Source: Flavobacterium akiainvivens
GTDB taxonomy: Bacteria; Bacteroidota; Bacteroidia; Flavobacteriales; Flavobacteriaceae
Reading direction: 5' to 3'
Length of the DNA: 64,000 nt
NCBI RefSeq assembly: GCF_001278115.1
Contig: NZ_LIYD01000005.1
Location: forward strand, 976,924-1,040,923
This document shows, piece after piece, positions 20,147 through 29,781 of the stretch (position 1 is its first letter; each line of letters opens with the position of its first letter). The notes beneath the pieces were generated by a model. That model searched no databases. It saw nothing but the letters and a program-made list of their open reading frames with translations, and was not told the DNA's origin. The translations under genes were made by a program, and so were the position numbers.

Positions 20147-20354
20147 TTTTTATTATTTGTTCGTAAAAGTATGAATTTTATACGATAAATGGAATATCAA
20201 TACCACATTATTAGAAAATTAGCAACTTTTCAAACGTTTTCGTTAATAAGTTTTACCTAAAAGGTTGTTAAAAAATATCCAAAACCTTTTCTATCAATAA
20301 AAAATAGCCGCTTTTTTTTGAGATAATAAAATTATTAGATTAATAATGTAGAAA

Positions 20355-23300
20355 TTAATCAGTTTCGGGTATGCGCTGTTGCGGAGGGGTTTGTTCCTGC
20401 TTCTTTTTGCGTGTTTCGTCAAACTGCATGTAGTCCGGCATCAGCTCGCTGTCAGGCGTATCATACGGATTGCTCTTATTGGGGTCGTTGTCTATTTTAA
20501 CCTTTTTAAATATCTTATTGATAAGCTCGCGCATGGTGTCAAAGTCTACCTCATAACTAAGCCCTACCCCCTGCGTATAGCCAATGCCTTCGCCAAGGAA
20601 GTTAATATCGTTCTCGCGGTTAAACACGCGTGCCTTAAGGCTGCCGTCTTCGTTTATGCGCAGCTGCACCTCTACGTTGCCCACAATGGCACTTTCATTT
20701 ACCCCGCCTACCGGCACACCCAGCACGCCGTTTATGGTTATACGATCGTTAATTTGAGACGACAGCGTTAACCCCACCTGGCTACTCATTTCAGCATAAG
20801 GGTTGCGCCCGCCCTGCTGGTAGGTAAGGTTTACATTAAGGTTGCTGTTACCATCGGCAAAAAGGTCGCTAAGCAGGCTGCCCGCCCTCTCAAACAAACT
20901 GCCGTATACTGCCGAGTTTGCATTTGTAGGGCTTATAAACCCTCCTGACGAAAGCAGCGCCAGTGCCTGAGACTTACGCATATCTACATCGTTAAGCCTG
21001 TAATCAAGGTCTGATTTAAGCACAGAGCTTACGCCGGGGAAATTAATATTAAAATCGAGGTCAGGCAGCATAAGGTTACCGGTAAGGTTAATAACCACCT
21101 CTGTATTTATATTACGGTTAAAGGTAGGCGTTTCGAGAAGTATAGATGGGTTTGCCATTGTTTTATAAACGGCCTCTATATTAAGGCGCGCACGCTTAGG
21201 GTCGCCCTCCCACAATATGCTTCCGCCGGGTAGTGCTGTAAGTTTTTTATCTATAAACCCGCCATACCTAAAGAAATACTCGCCCTGTGTTATAGAATAA
21301 TCTCCCCACATATTAAACTTGCCCAGGGTATTAATTTCCATAAGCAGGTTACCGTTACCCCTGGCGCGCAGCATATGGCCGGTATTGCGGTCTATAATAA
21401 CCTCCAGGTTAGCATCGGGGTTTACAATAAGGTCAAAATTAAGCTCCAGGCCGCTGTATGTTTTGGTTGGGCTTACTATACCCTTTAGTATGCGTTCTTT
21501 CTCCTCGGGGCTTAAAAAGTGTATGTATGGGGCGCTGGTATTGCTCACGGCGCCGGTACTGTTAATAGGTATTTTAATATCGGTACCTTTTTCAGATGTT
21601 GCCTGCACATCTATAACCAGGCTGGTTGTAGGGCCGTGCAGCGATGCATTTCCCTTTATAAATGCCGTACCAAAATACAGTGCCTCTTCGCTATCCTGGG
21701 TATCGAGTACCAGCATCCTGTCTGACGATATGTTGAGGCCAAGTTCCCACTTTTTAAACAGGTCGTGCTTAAGCGTACCGGTAAGGCGCCCGGTGGTTTT
21801 GTACTTGGTATCGGTAAGGCCTATGTGGCCAAAGATTATTTCTTTCTCGGTAATGTTTACCGTGGCATTTTCGTCAAAATTATAATCGGTATTCAGGTAG
21901 CCCACTTTAAGCCCACCCCCGCGGATGTATAATATGCCATCAATTTCCGGGTGCGATGCCGTGCCCACAATAGCTGCACGCCCGGTAGCCCTACCCCTTA
22001 TTTCAGGGAAAATAGTTTTAAGGAAGGTAGTAAGCGGACTTATATCAAATTCTGAAAACTGCGCATCGAGCGACAGCTGGGTTTGCTTGTTAGCTATTTC
22101 TATTGAACCATGTGTAGAAAAAGTTTCACGCCCGTCATGCTCTATACTGCTGTTTACATTAAACCTGCGTAATGATTTATCTCCCGCCACAAGCAGGCGC
22201 ATATCGCCCAGGGTGTACTTATTAAGCCTTAGTGTATCTATAGTTAATGATGCCGAGGGCTCATACACTTCCTTATTTTGCTTAAAGCTTACGTTGCCGT
22301 TTAGCCTGCCGCCAAAGTTTATACTGTCCAGCGATGGCGTTACCTTGTGCAGGTCTACATCTTTAAAAGACAGGTTAAGGTCTTTAACATCCTTACCTTT
22401 AATAATACCGCTTAGGTCTACATGCTGGTCGTTATGGCTCAGGGTAAGGTCTTCTATATTAAAATCGGTAAGCTTTTTATTAAAGACGATTTTATTGTCT
22501 GTGGCATTATCTTCGTTTATATACCACAGGTATTCTTTAAAGTTAACCTCAGATTTTTTAAAGCCCACTACCGAATTACCCTTCGGGTCTATGGTATGGT
22601 AAAGGTCGAGGTTGTAAAAGTCTTTCTGGGTATTGCCACCCTTGAACTCGCTGCGCAGGTACATGGTGTCGTTTTGCGTAACATTAAGGATGCTGAAATC
22701 AGAAACCTTGTAGTTTTTCATGCGCACGCTGTCTATGCTTATATAAGCGTTGTAAAGCGGGTTGCGGTTGTTTACATCCACCTTAATATTACTAATCCGG
22801 TTTGCGCCATAATCAATGGTAGGCGAATTAAAATTCATCCTGAACTCGCCCTTATCGGCATTTACTATGCCCCTCAGGCGGGTGTTTGGCCCAAGCTTAA
22901 CATCGGGCAGGAAAATTTCTATAAGCTTGTTGTATACGGTAAAATCAAAGTCGAGGTACTGCCCCTTTTTAAGCTTGTGCGGCGAATAGTTAGCATACAG
23001 GCTGCCTGCAGCGTTCTCCATTATTTTAGGAAGCTGGTTAACATCAAACACGCCATGCACGCGACCCTCTACAATATCGTTAGACGAAAGGGTAAGCGTA
23101 CGCACATTGTTTTCATCAAAAGACGATACCAGCGAAAAGTCTTCATAATAATAACTGTCACGGCTGTTTTGATACGACAGCTGCGATATTTGCAGGCTGC
23201 CCGCCATATCGTTAAGGTTAGTGCCGCTGGCCTCAAAAATAAGGTCGCCTTTAAAAATGCTCAGGGTATCCTGCTTCATGATTTTCAACAGAGCAAGGTC

Positions 23301-24878
23301 GGCATAGTCTATCTGCGCGTGGAAGTCATACTGCTTGGTGCGCTGGCTCATGTCTACAAGGCCGTCAAACGTCATGAGCAGGTTAGGGTCGTTACTGTTA
23401 AAGCGTCCTTTGAAATACGGCCATTTAAGACGGCCGTCTATCTCTATGTTTTTGTAGTAATACCCGTTAAACGCCAGGCTGGTTACCTTGCCCTCTACAA
23501 TAGTGTTAAGCGACTGCTGCGTAAACCCGCGCCCGTCTACATCTATATGCATGGTGGCGGTACCCAGGGTTTTCATATCGGCAAGGGCACCCAGGTTAAA
23601 CTCCTGCAGGTCTATAGTACCGGTATAAACAGCCTCTGTAGGTTTAGTATAGTTTTTAACGGCCAGCACAGCATCGGCCTCGCCAAGCTCTGACATGACA
23701 TAAAGCTGCGTGTCGAGGTCTTTTTTAGTAAGGGTAACGTGGCCTACAAGGTCTACACGGCCAAATTTTTCCAGCACCTGCGGAAGGCTCTTGCCCAGTA
23801 TGCGCGGCATAATGGCACGCAGGTTGGCATATTCTGACGATATCCTGTCGAAATCGCCGTTCATATAAAAACCGCCGCCCTCTTTGTTAAACAACTGGCG
23901 GAAGTTTACCGTACCCATAATTTCGCTACCGCTGTCATCTACCAGGTTAAGGTCGTGCAGGATAAAGTTATTCATGGGGCCTTTGAGATGGGAAGACAGG
24001 AAATATTTCTGGTCTTTGCCAAACTCAGGGTAAAACATATTAAGCTCGTTGCTGGATATGGAAGCCTTTGTAACCGGGAAATCGAACTGTACTTTGTTAA
24101 CAAAATCCTTCATATCGCCCACCTTAAAGTTAAGCGCCACAGCACCTTCCAACTCAGATTCTGATGTTTTTAGCTTTAGCGTTTCAAGCTTTATGGTGGT
24201 TTTTGTTAGTGTAAAATTAGCGGTAAGGTCTTCTATAAAAAGCCCACGGTGATCTAACAGAGACAGCCGTTTTATGCCCGCCGTAATATCGCTGCCTTTA
24301 ATGTAAAAGTCCTGTAGCTGGCCGTTAAGCTTTTTAAAATCAAGCACACGGGGCGTAACGGCATTTTCATTCGTAAGGCGGTAGCGGCCGTTGCTAACAA
24401 ACAATTTACCTGCCTTAAGGCGAAACTTTCCGGTGCCGGGCTTGCCGTCGTCAAACTTCTGGATAACAAGGTCAAGGTTAGAGCTTTTCTCTCCCTTGTA
24501 GGTCTTCATGTGGAAGTTAAGCTTTTCTGCACTAATGGTGCCAAACTGCAGGTTGCTGTTGGCAATGTTCTTAAAGCTAAGTATGTTGGTTTGCAGCCTC
24601 TCGGCAGAAACAAGGGTATCGTTATGGTGGTCCATTACCAGCACGCCCTTTAGCTTTACGCTGCCAAAGATGGTAATGGCTACTTTATCTATGCTTATGT
24701 GGGTATCAAACTTGGCGTTAAGCTCTTTAGTGGCATAGCGCGCAATGCGGGTTTGCACAAACGGAAGCGACAGGGTAATAGCCAGCAGTATTATAAATAC
24801 TACCAGGCACAACAGGGTGCGGAGCAGTATTTTTTTAAATTTTTTGAAACCGCTATTTGTCTTAACTTTGTCTTCCAA
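20355..24878 (-). CDS. tamB: TamB-like translocation and assembly protein
   Basis: A very long protein of 1507 residues with one N-terminal membrane anchor (LLRTLLCLVVFIILLAITLS), a long beta-taco/AsmA-like repeat body, and the C-terminal TamB (DUF490) domain with SGGSILWEGDP-like and DYRLNDVDMRKSQALALLSSGGF segments. It would bridge the periplasm from the inner membrane and serve in outer-membrane protein assembly or phospholipid flow. The TamA partner is not in the window. The C-terminal tail is Gln/Pro/Lys-rich. It is divergent from tsaD and monocistronic, as in many flavobacteria. Confidence 0.92.
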   Translation of the reverse strand: MEDKVKTNSGFKKFKKILLRTLLCLVVFIILLAITLSLPFVQTRIARYATKELNAKFDTHISIDKVAITIFGSVKLKGVLVMDHHNDTLVSAERLQTNILSFKNIANSNLQFGTISAEKLNFHMKTYKGEKSSNLDLVIQKFDDGKPGTGKFRLKAGKLFVSNGRYRLTNENAVTPRVLDFKKLNGQLQDFYIKGSDITAGIKRLSLLDHRGLFIEDLTANFTLTKTTIKLETLKLKTSESELEGAVALNFKVGDMKDFVNKVQFDFPVTKASISSNELNMFYPEFGKDQKYFLSSHLKGPMNNFILHDLNLVDDSGSEIMGTVNFRQLFNKEGGGFYMNGDFDRISSEYANLRAIMPRILGKSLPQVLEKFGRVDLVGHVTLTKKDLDTQLYVMSELGEADAVLAVKNYTKPTEAVYTGTIDLQEFNLGALADMKTLGTATMHIDVDGRGFTQQSLNTIVEGKVTSLAFNGYYYKNIEIDGRLKWPYFKGRFNSNDPNLLMTFDGLVDMSQRTKQYDFHAQIDYADLALLKIMKQDTLSIFKGDLIFEASGTNLNDMAGSLQISQLSYQNSRDSYYYEDFSLVSSFDENNVRTLTLSSNDIVEGRVHGVFDVNQLPKIMENAAGSLYANYSPHKLKKGQYLDFDFTVYNKLIEIFLPDVKLGPNTRLRGIVNADKGEFRMNFNSPTIDYGANRISNIKVDVNNRNPLYNAYISIDSVRMKNYKVSDFSILNVTQNDTMYLRSEFKGGNTQKDFYNLDLYHTIDPKGNSVVGFKKSEVNFKEYLWYINEDNATDNKIVFNKKLTDFNIEDLTLSHNDQHVDLSGIIKGKDVKDLNLSFKDVDLHKVTPSLDSINFGGRLNGNVSFKQNKEVYEPSASLTIDTLRLNKYTLGDMRLLVAGDKSLRRFNVNSSIEHDGRETFSTHGSIEIANKQTQLSLDAQFSEFDISPLTTFLKTIFPEIRGRATGRAAIVGTASHPEIDGILYIRGGGLKVGYLNTDYNFDENATVNITEKEIIFGHIGLTDTKYKTTGRLTGTLKHDLFKKWELGLNISSDRMLVLDTQDSEEALYFGTAFIKGNASLHGPTTSLVIDVQATSEKGTDIKIPINSTGAVSNTSAPYIHFLSPEEKERILKGIVSPTKTYSGLELNFDLIVNPDANLEVIIDRNTGHMLRARGNGNLLMEINTLGKFNMWGDYSITQGEYFFRYGGFIDKKLTALPGGSILWEGDPKRARLNIEAVYKTMANPSILLETPTFNRNINTEVVINLTGNLMLPDLDFNINFPGVSSVLKSDLDYRLNDVDMRKSQALALLSSGGFISPTNANSAVYGSLFERAGSLLSDLFADGNSNLNVNLTYQQGGRNPYAEMSSQVGLTLSSQINDRITINGVLGVPVGGVNESAIVGNVEVQLRINEDGSLKARVFNRENDINFLGEGIGYTQGVGLSYEVDFDTMRELINKIFKKVKIDNDPNKSNPYDTPDSELMPDYMQFDETRKKKQEQTPPQQRIPETD

Positions 24879-24901
24879 AATGTATGTGGCGCGTTTAGTG
24901 G

Positions 24902-24909
24902 CAAAAGTA
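24902..24909 (-). promoter_or_regulatory. -7 promoter box of tamB
   Basis: Minus-strand TACTTTTG followed by CCAC fits the TAnnTTTG -7 box, 24 bases before the tamB start. No -33 TTG was found at the expected spacing. Confidence 0.5.
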
Positions 24910-24965
24910 GGAATTTTTGCCTTGTATTAATCGGGGTTTAACCCTTTTTTATAAACTCAAAATCC

Positions 24966-26000
24966 ATGCCTGAAATTGTGGGAGATACCCCCGTTTATAT
25001 ATTAGCAATAGAGAGCTCGTGCGATGATACTGCCGCAGCCATACTACATAACAGCCAGGTGCTGAGCAATGTAGTGGCAAGGCAAAGCGTGCACGAGCAA
25101 TATGGCGGCGTGGTGCCCGAGCTTGCCAGCCGTGCCCACCAGCAAAATATAGTGCCCGTGGTAGATGTGGCGCTACAAAAAGCAGGTGTGGAAAAGCAAC
25201 AACTTAGTGCGGTAGCATTCACACAAGGCCCCGGTTTAATGGGCAGCCTTTTGGTGGGCAGCTCGTTTGCAAAATCGGCGGCAATGGCGCTTGGGGTGCC
25301 CCTTATTGCGGTAAACCACATGCAGGCGCATATACTGGCCCATTTTATAGATGAAGATGGTTTTGATAAGCCCACATTCCCGTTCCTGGCTATGACCATA
25401 AGCGGCGGGCATACGCAAATTGTGCGCGTAGACAGTTATTTTAGTATGGAAGTAATAGGCGAAACCACCGATGATGCCGTGGGCGAAGCGTTTGACAAAA
25501 GCGCCAAGATACTGGGGCTTCCCTACCCCGGCGGGCCGCTGGTAGACAAATATGCGCAACTGGGTAACCCAAAAGCCTATGCCTTTACCAAGCCGCAGGT
25601 ACCGGGGCTTAACTTTAGCTTTAGCGGGCTTAAAACGCAGATTTTGTACTTTGTGCAGAGGCAGCTGGCAACCGACCCGGATTTCATACAAAACAACATG
25701 AACGATATTTGCGCCAGTATTCAGTATACCATTATTAACATATTGATGGACAAGCTGAAGATGGCCGTAAAGGAAACCGGTATTACCCAGGTAGCCATAG
25801 GCGGCGGTGTGAGCGCCAACAGCGGCATACGCAACACGCTGAAGGAAGCCGAGAAGAAATACGGCTGGAAAACGTACATACCTAAATTTGAATATACCAC
25901 CGATAATGCCGCCATGATAGGCATTGTGGGTTACCATAAATTTCTTGAGGGGCAGTTTAACGACAGCTCTGTAACCAGTAAAGCCCGTATTGAACTGTAA
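24966..26000 (+). CDS. tsaD: tRNA threonylcarbamoyladenosine transferase TsaD
   Basis: 344 residues, full length. It has the ASKHA-type motif LAIESSCDDTAAAI, the metal-binding HMQAH, TISGGHTQIV, and the C-terminal GGGVSANSGIR and TTDNAAMIG. With TsaB and TsaE it makes the universal t6A37 in tRNAs that read ANN codons. It shares one base with rsmE: the stop TAA at 25998-26000 overlaps the ATG at 26000, so the two are translationally coupled. The longer N-terminal MPEIVGDTPVY lead is short and may contain an alternative start. Confidence 0.97.
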   Translation: MPEIVGDTPVYILAIESSCDDTAAAILHNSQVLSNVVARQSVHEQYGGVVPELASRAHQQNIVPVVDVALQKAGVEKQQLSAVAFTQGPGLMGSLLVGSSFAKSAAMALGVPLIAVNHMQAHILAHFIDEDGFDKPTFPFLAMTISGGHTQIVRVDSYFSMEVIGETTDDAVGEAFDKSAKILGLPYPGGPLVDKYAQLGNPKAYAFTKPQVPGLNFSFSGLKTQILYFVQRQLATDPDFIQNNMNDICASIQYTIINILMDKLKMAVKETGITQVAIGGGVSANSGIRNTLKEAEKKYGWKTYIPKFEYTTDNAAMIGIVGYHKFLEGQFNDSSVTSKARIEL

Positions 26001-26704
26001 TGCAGCTTTTTTATAACCCCGACATACAGCCCAACGATGCTTCTTTTATTTTTGATAAGGAAGAGAGCCGCCACATAGTTAAAGTATTGCGCAAGAAAGA
26101 GGGCGATATTATTCACATTACCAACGGAAAAGGCTACCTGATTACTTCTCAAGTTGTATTTGCAAACGAGAAGAAGTGCGAGGTGAAGATTACAGGCCCT
26201 GAACTTCATGAGCCCATGCCCTATCGCCTGCATTTGGCTGTAGCCCCGACAAAGATGAACGACCGCTATGAGTGGTTTTTGGAAAAAGCGGTGGAAATAG
26301 GTATTACCGAAATTACCCCCCTGATTTGCGAACACAGCGAACGCACGGTGTTTAAAGCCGACCGATTTGAGAAAATCCTGCAAAGCGCCATGAAGCAAAG
26401 CCTGCAATACTACATGCCTGTGCTGCACGAGCCTGTTCCTTTCAGCTCTTTTGTGAAAGCACAGCGCGACGGGTTAACCTTTATAGCCCACTGCGAGGAA
26501 ACGGACAAGAAGCTCCTAAAAACCGAAATAAAGCCCGCTGAGGCCATAACTATTTTGATTGGCCCTGAGGGTGATTTCAGCACCAAAGAGATTGCACAGG
26601 CGCTGGGATTAGGTTATGTACCGGTTTCATTAGGCAACACAAGGCTACGCACTGAAACGGCAGCGGTTGTGGCAGCGCATAGTGTGGCGTTTGTGAACGA
26701 GTAA
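26000..26704 (+). CDS. rsmE: 16S rRNA m3U1498 methyltransferase RsmE
   Basis: 234 residues of the SPOUT (trefoil-knot) class. The N-terminal PUA-like part contains ESRHIVKVLRKKEGD; the SAM-binding knot is seen as LIGPEGDFSTKE and GLGYVPVSLGNTRLRTETAAV. It methylates U1498 of 16S rRNA in the 30S subunit. It overlaps tsaD by one base and is expressed with it. Flavobacterial genomes often keep these two together. Confidence 0.96.
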   Translation: MQLFYNPDIQPNDASFIFDKEESRHIVKVLRKKEGDIIHITNGKGYLITSQVVFANEKKCEVKITGPELHEPMPYRLHLAVAPTKMNDRYEWFLEKAVEIGITEITPLICEHSERTVFKADRFEKILQSAMKQSLQYYMPVLHEPVPFSSFVKAQRDGLTFIAHCEETDKKLLKTEIKPAEAITILIGPEGDFSTKEIAQALGLGYVPVSLGNTRLRTETAAVVAAHSVAFVNE

Positions 26705-26737
26705 GCTGTCAGCTTTCAGCGATTAGCTTTCAGAAAA

Positions 26738-26783
26738 AATGGAACGCGGATGACACGGATTGGGCGGATTTACACGGATTTTT
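26738..26783 (+). repeat. Left arm of a 46-bp inverted intergenic repeat pair
   Basis: The arm matches the reverse complement of 27531-27576 at 44 of 46 positions. Inside it, the hexamer rCGGAT recurs four times at 9-10 base steps. Just before it, at about 26709-26732, AGCTTTCAG occurs twice. Just after, at 26795-26885, is more sequence that resembles shared intergenic repeats (CATTACGAGGAGGCACGACG; CTCCTTCGGAGGGCC). Confidence 0.8.
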
Positions 26784-26986
26784 TCAGGTTGCATTCTTCA
26801 CGTCCTGTCATTACGAGGAGGCACGACGAAGTAATCTTTTAAGGGCATGAGTGAGGATTCCCCTCCTTCGGAGGGCCGAGGTGGTTTAAAATAGACTGAT
26901 GACATTTTGAAAATAAACATACCACTCCCAACCTTTGCTATAAATAATATATCTTAAATTTATATATTCAATTTAAAGCTCAAATT

Positions 26987-27460
26987 ATGAATCTCCTCAA
27001 ATTCAACTTTATAGCAATACTGTTCATTGCATTTGTAGCCAAGATAATTGCACAGGAAAATCAAGCACAGGTTAACATCATCCTGATTATAGATAATGAA
27101 CTCGTAACTTCCGGTGTTAGGCTTAGTTTTGTGTCTGAAAATAACAAAATTCTTTTGGAACAAAAATATACCGCGGGTACTGCACTTGAAATTGATTTGA
27201 ATTGGTTTGAAGATAAAGTATATCTTGCTTTTGACTATATTGGCAAGGCAGATGAAGAGTATAAAAAATATCATTATCGAATTAACACATTAAAGGGTTA
27301 TATCTCTAAAACTGAATTCTTAATCTTAAGAATTTTCAATCTTGACAAACCGCTTTTTAAGGAAGCATATTGCAAAGCAAAAGATGAGTATGTTTTTGAA
27401 ATTGAAAACCAGTCGTACATCATGCAAGAGCCACAATGCAAAGAGTTTGTGAAGTTTTGA
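26987..27460 (+). CDS. Secreted protein of unknown function
   Basis: 157 residues with a signal peptide ending near IIAQ. The mature part begins with a beta-sandwich-like pattern (QVNIILIIDNELVTSGVRLS) and contains two cysteines near the C-terminus (YCKAKDE, PQCKEF). It is AT-richer than its neighbours and lies alone between two arms of an inverted intergenic repeat. No family is recognised. Its isolation and composition suggest an accessory gene, perhaps gained, but this is inference. Confidence 0.65.
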   Translation: MNLLKFNFIAILFIAFVAKIIAQENQAQVNIILIIDNELVTSGVRLSFVSENNKILLEQKYTAGTALEIDLNWFEDKVYLAFDYIGKADEEYKKYHYRINTLKGYISKTEFLILRIFNLDKPLFKEAYCKAKDEYVFEIENQSYIMQEPQCKEFVKF

Positions 27461-27530
27461 AACTGTACTGACAGGAGTATCTTACCCCCCCCCATTATTA
27501 CGTAAGACAGGCGCAGCGTGTCTCTACAGG

Positions 27531-27576
27531 AAAAATCCGTGGAAATCCGCCCAATCCGCGTCATCCGCGTTCCATT
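27531..27576 (-). repeat. Right arm of the 46-bp inverted repeat pair
   Basis: Reverse complement of 26738-26783 with two mismatches. Next to it, at 27500-27530, lies GACAGGCGCAGCGTGTCTC, which looks like another short intergenic repeat with an internal GACA(C)GC / GCGTGTC symmetry. Confidence 0.8.
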
Positions 27577-27600
27577 CTCCCTCCATCTCATTAAAAACGC

Positions 27601-27608
27601 TATCTTTG
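27601..27608 (+). promoter_or_regulatory. -7 promoter box of the helicase gene
   Basis: TATCTTTG followed by CCGCA is a textbook flavobacterial -7 box, 43 bases before the start codon. Confidence 0.55.
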
Positions 27609-27651
27609 CCGCATTATAAATACTAATGCTGACTTTCAGCACATTGATTAC

Positions 27652-28959
27652 ATGAAGTTTGAAGACCTTAATTTATTAAAGAATATACAACAGGCCCTTA
27701 CCGAAGAAGGTTATGAGGCGCCTACCCCCATACAACAGCAGGCTATACCCATTATTTTAGAGGGCAAAGACCTTGTGGGCTGCGCACAGACGGGCACGGG
27801 TAAAACGGCTGCCTTTGCCATCCCTATCCTTAACGCCCAGCATCGCATTGTGGGTTCTATAAAGAAAGTAAAGTACATCCGCGCACTGGTTATTACCCCT
27901 ACGCGTGAGCTTGCCCTGCAAATTGGCGAAAGCTTTGATACCTACGGCAAGTATACCAACATCCGCCAGCTGACCATTTTTGGTGGCGTAAACCAAACCA
28001 GCCAGGTAGACCAGCTTAAAAAGGGCGTTGACATACTTATCGCCACTCCCGGCCGTTTGTTAGACCTGCACAAACAGGGTTTCATTAACCTGGACCACCT
28101 GCACACCCTTGTGCTTGACGAAGCCGACCAGATGCTGGATATGGGCTTTATTAACGATGTAAAGAAAATTGTAAAGCTTACGCCCGAGAACAGGCAAACG
28201 CTGCTGTTTAGCGCTACCATGCCGCTGCCCATCCGCGAGCTGGCCGATACGTTCCTGAGGAAACCGGAGTATGTTTCGGTTGCGCCGATATCATCTACTG
28301 CCGAGAAGGTAAAGCAGCAATTGTACCTTGTTGACAAGGGCGACAAACGCAAGCTGCTGTACCACCTTATCCGCAACGAGAACCTGAGCAATGTACTGGT
28401 GTTTACCCGCACCAAGCACGGAGCCGACAACGTGGTAAAAGCCCTGAAGAAAAACGGCGTTGAGGCCGGCGCCATACACGGCGATAAGTCGCAAAACGCC
28501 CGCCAGCGCGTATTGGACCAGTTTAAGGCTAAGGAAATTCCCGTTTTGGTGGCGACTGACATTGCGGCACGTGGCATTGATATTGAAAGCCTGCCGTATG
28601 TTATAAACTTTGACTTGCCTAACATTCCTGAAACCTACGTGCACCGCATAGGCCGTACGGGCCGGGCGGGCAACAGCGGACTTGCCATATCGTTTTGCGG
28701 CAAGGATGAGCTGCCGTACCTGAAGGATATCGAAAAGCTGATCAGGATGCAGATAAAGGTTATTGACGGGCATCCCTACCCTTATAATGACGAACCCAAG
28801 CCGGAAGGCCAGAAGCCCGACCTGCGCAACAAGAACAAGGCAGCCGGTGCTAATGCCCGCAACGGAAAATCGAAACCGGCAGGTAATGGTAATGGCGGCG
28901 GAGGCAACAATTCACGCAAGAGTGAAGCCTCGAAGAAGAACAAAAGGCGCTGGTACTAA
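27652..28959 (+). CDS. rhlE: DEAD-box RNA helicase, RhlE type
   Basis: 435 residues. The Q motif (APTPIQQQAIP), motif I AQTGTGKT, Ia PTRELALQ, II DEAD, III SAT, and HRIGRTGRAG (VI) are all present. The C-terminal tail beyond 370 is Lys/Asn/Gly-rich and low in complexity, the usual form for RNA-binding tails of RhlE-like helicases that act in ribosome assembly or cold adaptation. It has its own promoter; the small lipoprotein gene follows after 6 bases and is probably co-transcribed. Confidence 0.95.
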   Translation: MKFEDLNLLKNIQQALTEEGYEAPTPIQQQAIPIILEGKDLVGCAQTGTGKTAAFAIPILNAQHRIVGSIKKVKYIRALVITPTRELALQIGESFDTYGKYTNIRQLTIFGGVNQTSQVDQLKKGVDILIATPGRLLDLHKQGFINLDHLHTLVLDEADQMLDMGFINDVKKIVKLTPENRQTLLFSATMPLPIRELADTFLRKPEYVSVAPISSTAEKVKQQLYLVDKGDKRKLLYHLIRNENLSNVLVFTRTKHGADNVVKALKKNGVEAGAIHGDKSQNARQRVLDQFKAKEIPVLVATDIAARGIDIESLPYVINFDLPNIPETYVHRIGRTGRAGNSGLAISFCGKDELPYLKDIEKLIRMQIKVIDGHPYPYNDEPKPEGQKPDLRNKNKAAGANARNGKSKPAGNGNGGGGNNSRKSEASKKNKRRWY

Positions 28960-28965
28960 CTGTAA

Positions 28966-29247
28966 ATGAAAAAAGGGCTTAAAATAGTAATTGTGATAAT
29001 CTTACTGCCATTTGCTTATGTGGTATCGTGTTCTGCTGAACAAAGTATTCGTGGCAGTAAATTTGATAAGGTTCAAAAACAGGATCACTATTCGAAAGTT
29101 GAGGCACTTTTGGGCGAACCCGATAAAATTAGCCAAACATCAAAAGACGGTAAATTTTGGGTTACCTATTATAATTCGTTAGGGCCGGTAAAATATTTAT
29201 TGGTTTTTGATAAAGACAGTTTAATAACGCAAAAATATACTGATTAA
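28966..29247 (+). CDS. Small lipoprotein-like protein, BamE/SmpA-like fold suspected
   Basis: 93 residues with a hydrophobic N-terminus ending VVSCSAEQ, which can be read as a lipobox (Cys22). The mature part has the stretch HYSKVEALLGEPDKISQ followed by two beta strands (FWVTYYNS, KYLLVFDKDSLI), the layout of the small SmpA/OmlA alpha-beta fold. That similarity is by eye and tentative. It lies 6 bases after the helicase gene and a terminator follows immediately. Confidence 0.75.
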   Translation: MKKGLKIVIVIILLPFAYVVSCSAEQSIRGSKFDKVQKQDHYSKVEALLGEPDKISQTSKDGKFWVTYYNSLGPVKYLLVFDKDSLITQKYTD

Positions 29248-29275
29248 ATGCCGCTTAAAAAAGCGGCATTTTTTT
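29247..29275 (+). terminator. Terminator after the small lipoprotein gene
   Basis: A 10-bp stem AATGCCGCTT / AAGCGGCATT with an AAAA loop, followed by T5, starts at the stop codon. Confidence 0.85.
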
Positions 29276-29427
29276 ATACTCTAACTTTCCGGCATTAGTT
29301 AACGAATATCAAACTCCGAAAGTGAAAAATTAGCGTTAAAATCATCTTAAAATGTAAGGTTTTACTTCGTTGGGTTTATGCCCATCTGGTAACAACTTTT
29401 TAACGCCGCCTGATGGCAAATTTTGCT

Positions 29428-29435
29428 TACATTTG
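29428..29435 (+). promoter_or_regulatory. -7 promoter box before the conserved gene at 29463
   Basis: TACATTTG matches TAnnTTTG and lies 27 bases before the ATG. Confidence 0.45.
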
Positions 29436-29462
29436 ATAGTATAACCAATAATCGCTACAATT

Positions 29463-29777
29463 ATGAGTACCGTTTACCATTATGCTACCGTATTAAAGGC
29501 CATTCAGGAGCTTCGGGAGAAAGGCTTTAACGAAGATTTTAACCTGGAAGACAACTACTTAGCCAGCAACTCAGGCCGCTGGAGTGATGAGGAGTTTGAA
29601 ATTGCACACATCTACTTTTACGAAGGCGCCACAAACCCTGACGATGAGGCCACAGTATATGGCATTGAGTCGGCCAGCGGGCATAAAGGCATACTGGTTA
29701 CAGGCAATGATGCCCTTACCGATGCCGAGTCGGGTGCTATAATAAAGAAGCTACTGAAGCATAGAAATGACAAGTAA
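29463..29777 (+). CDS. Conserved small Bacteroidota protein
   Basis: 104 residues, soluble and acidic. It begins [20 protein letters not shown], has [19 protein letters not shown] and an [20 protein letters not shown] segment, then a [11 protein letters not shown] turn. Close relatives in Flavobacteriaceae are sometimes named phosphoribosylpyrophosphate synthetase, but it is far too short for that enzyme and shows no PRPP loop. Function unknown. It overlaps the frame of the next gene by a few bases, so the two are co-transcribed. Confidence 0.75.
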   Translation: MSTVYHYATVLKAIQELREKGFNEDFNLEDNYLASNSGRWSDEEFEIAHIYFYEGATNPDDEATVYGIESASGHKGILVTGNDALTDAESGAIIKKLLKHRNDK

Positions 29778-29781
29778 AACA

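Noticed and set aside
22422..23693. 423-codon plus-strand frame inside tamB
   Set aside because: It is the opposite strand of tamB, with a composition rich in Val, Lys and Ile and no family character.
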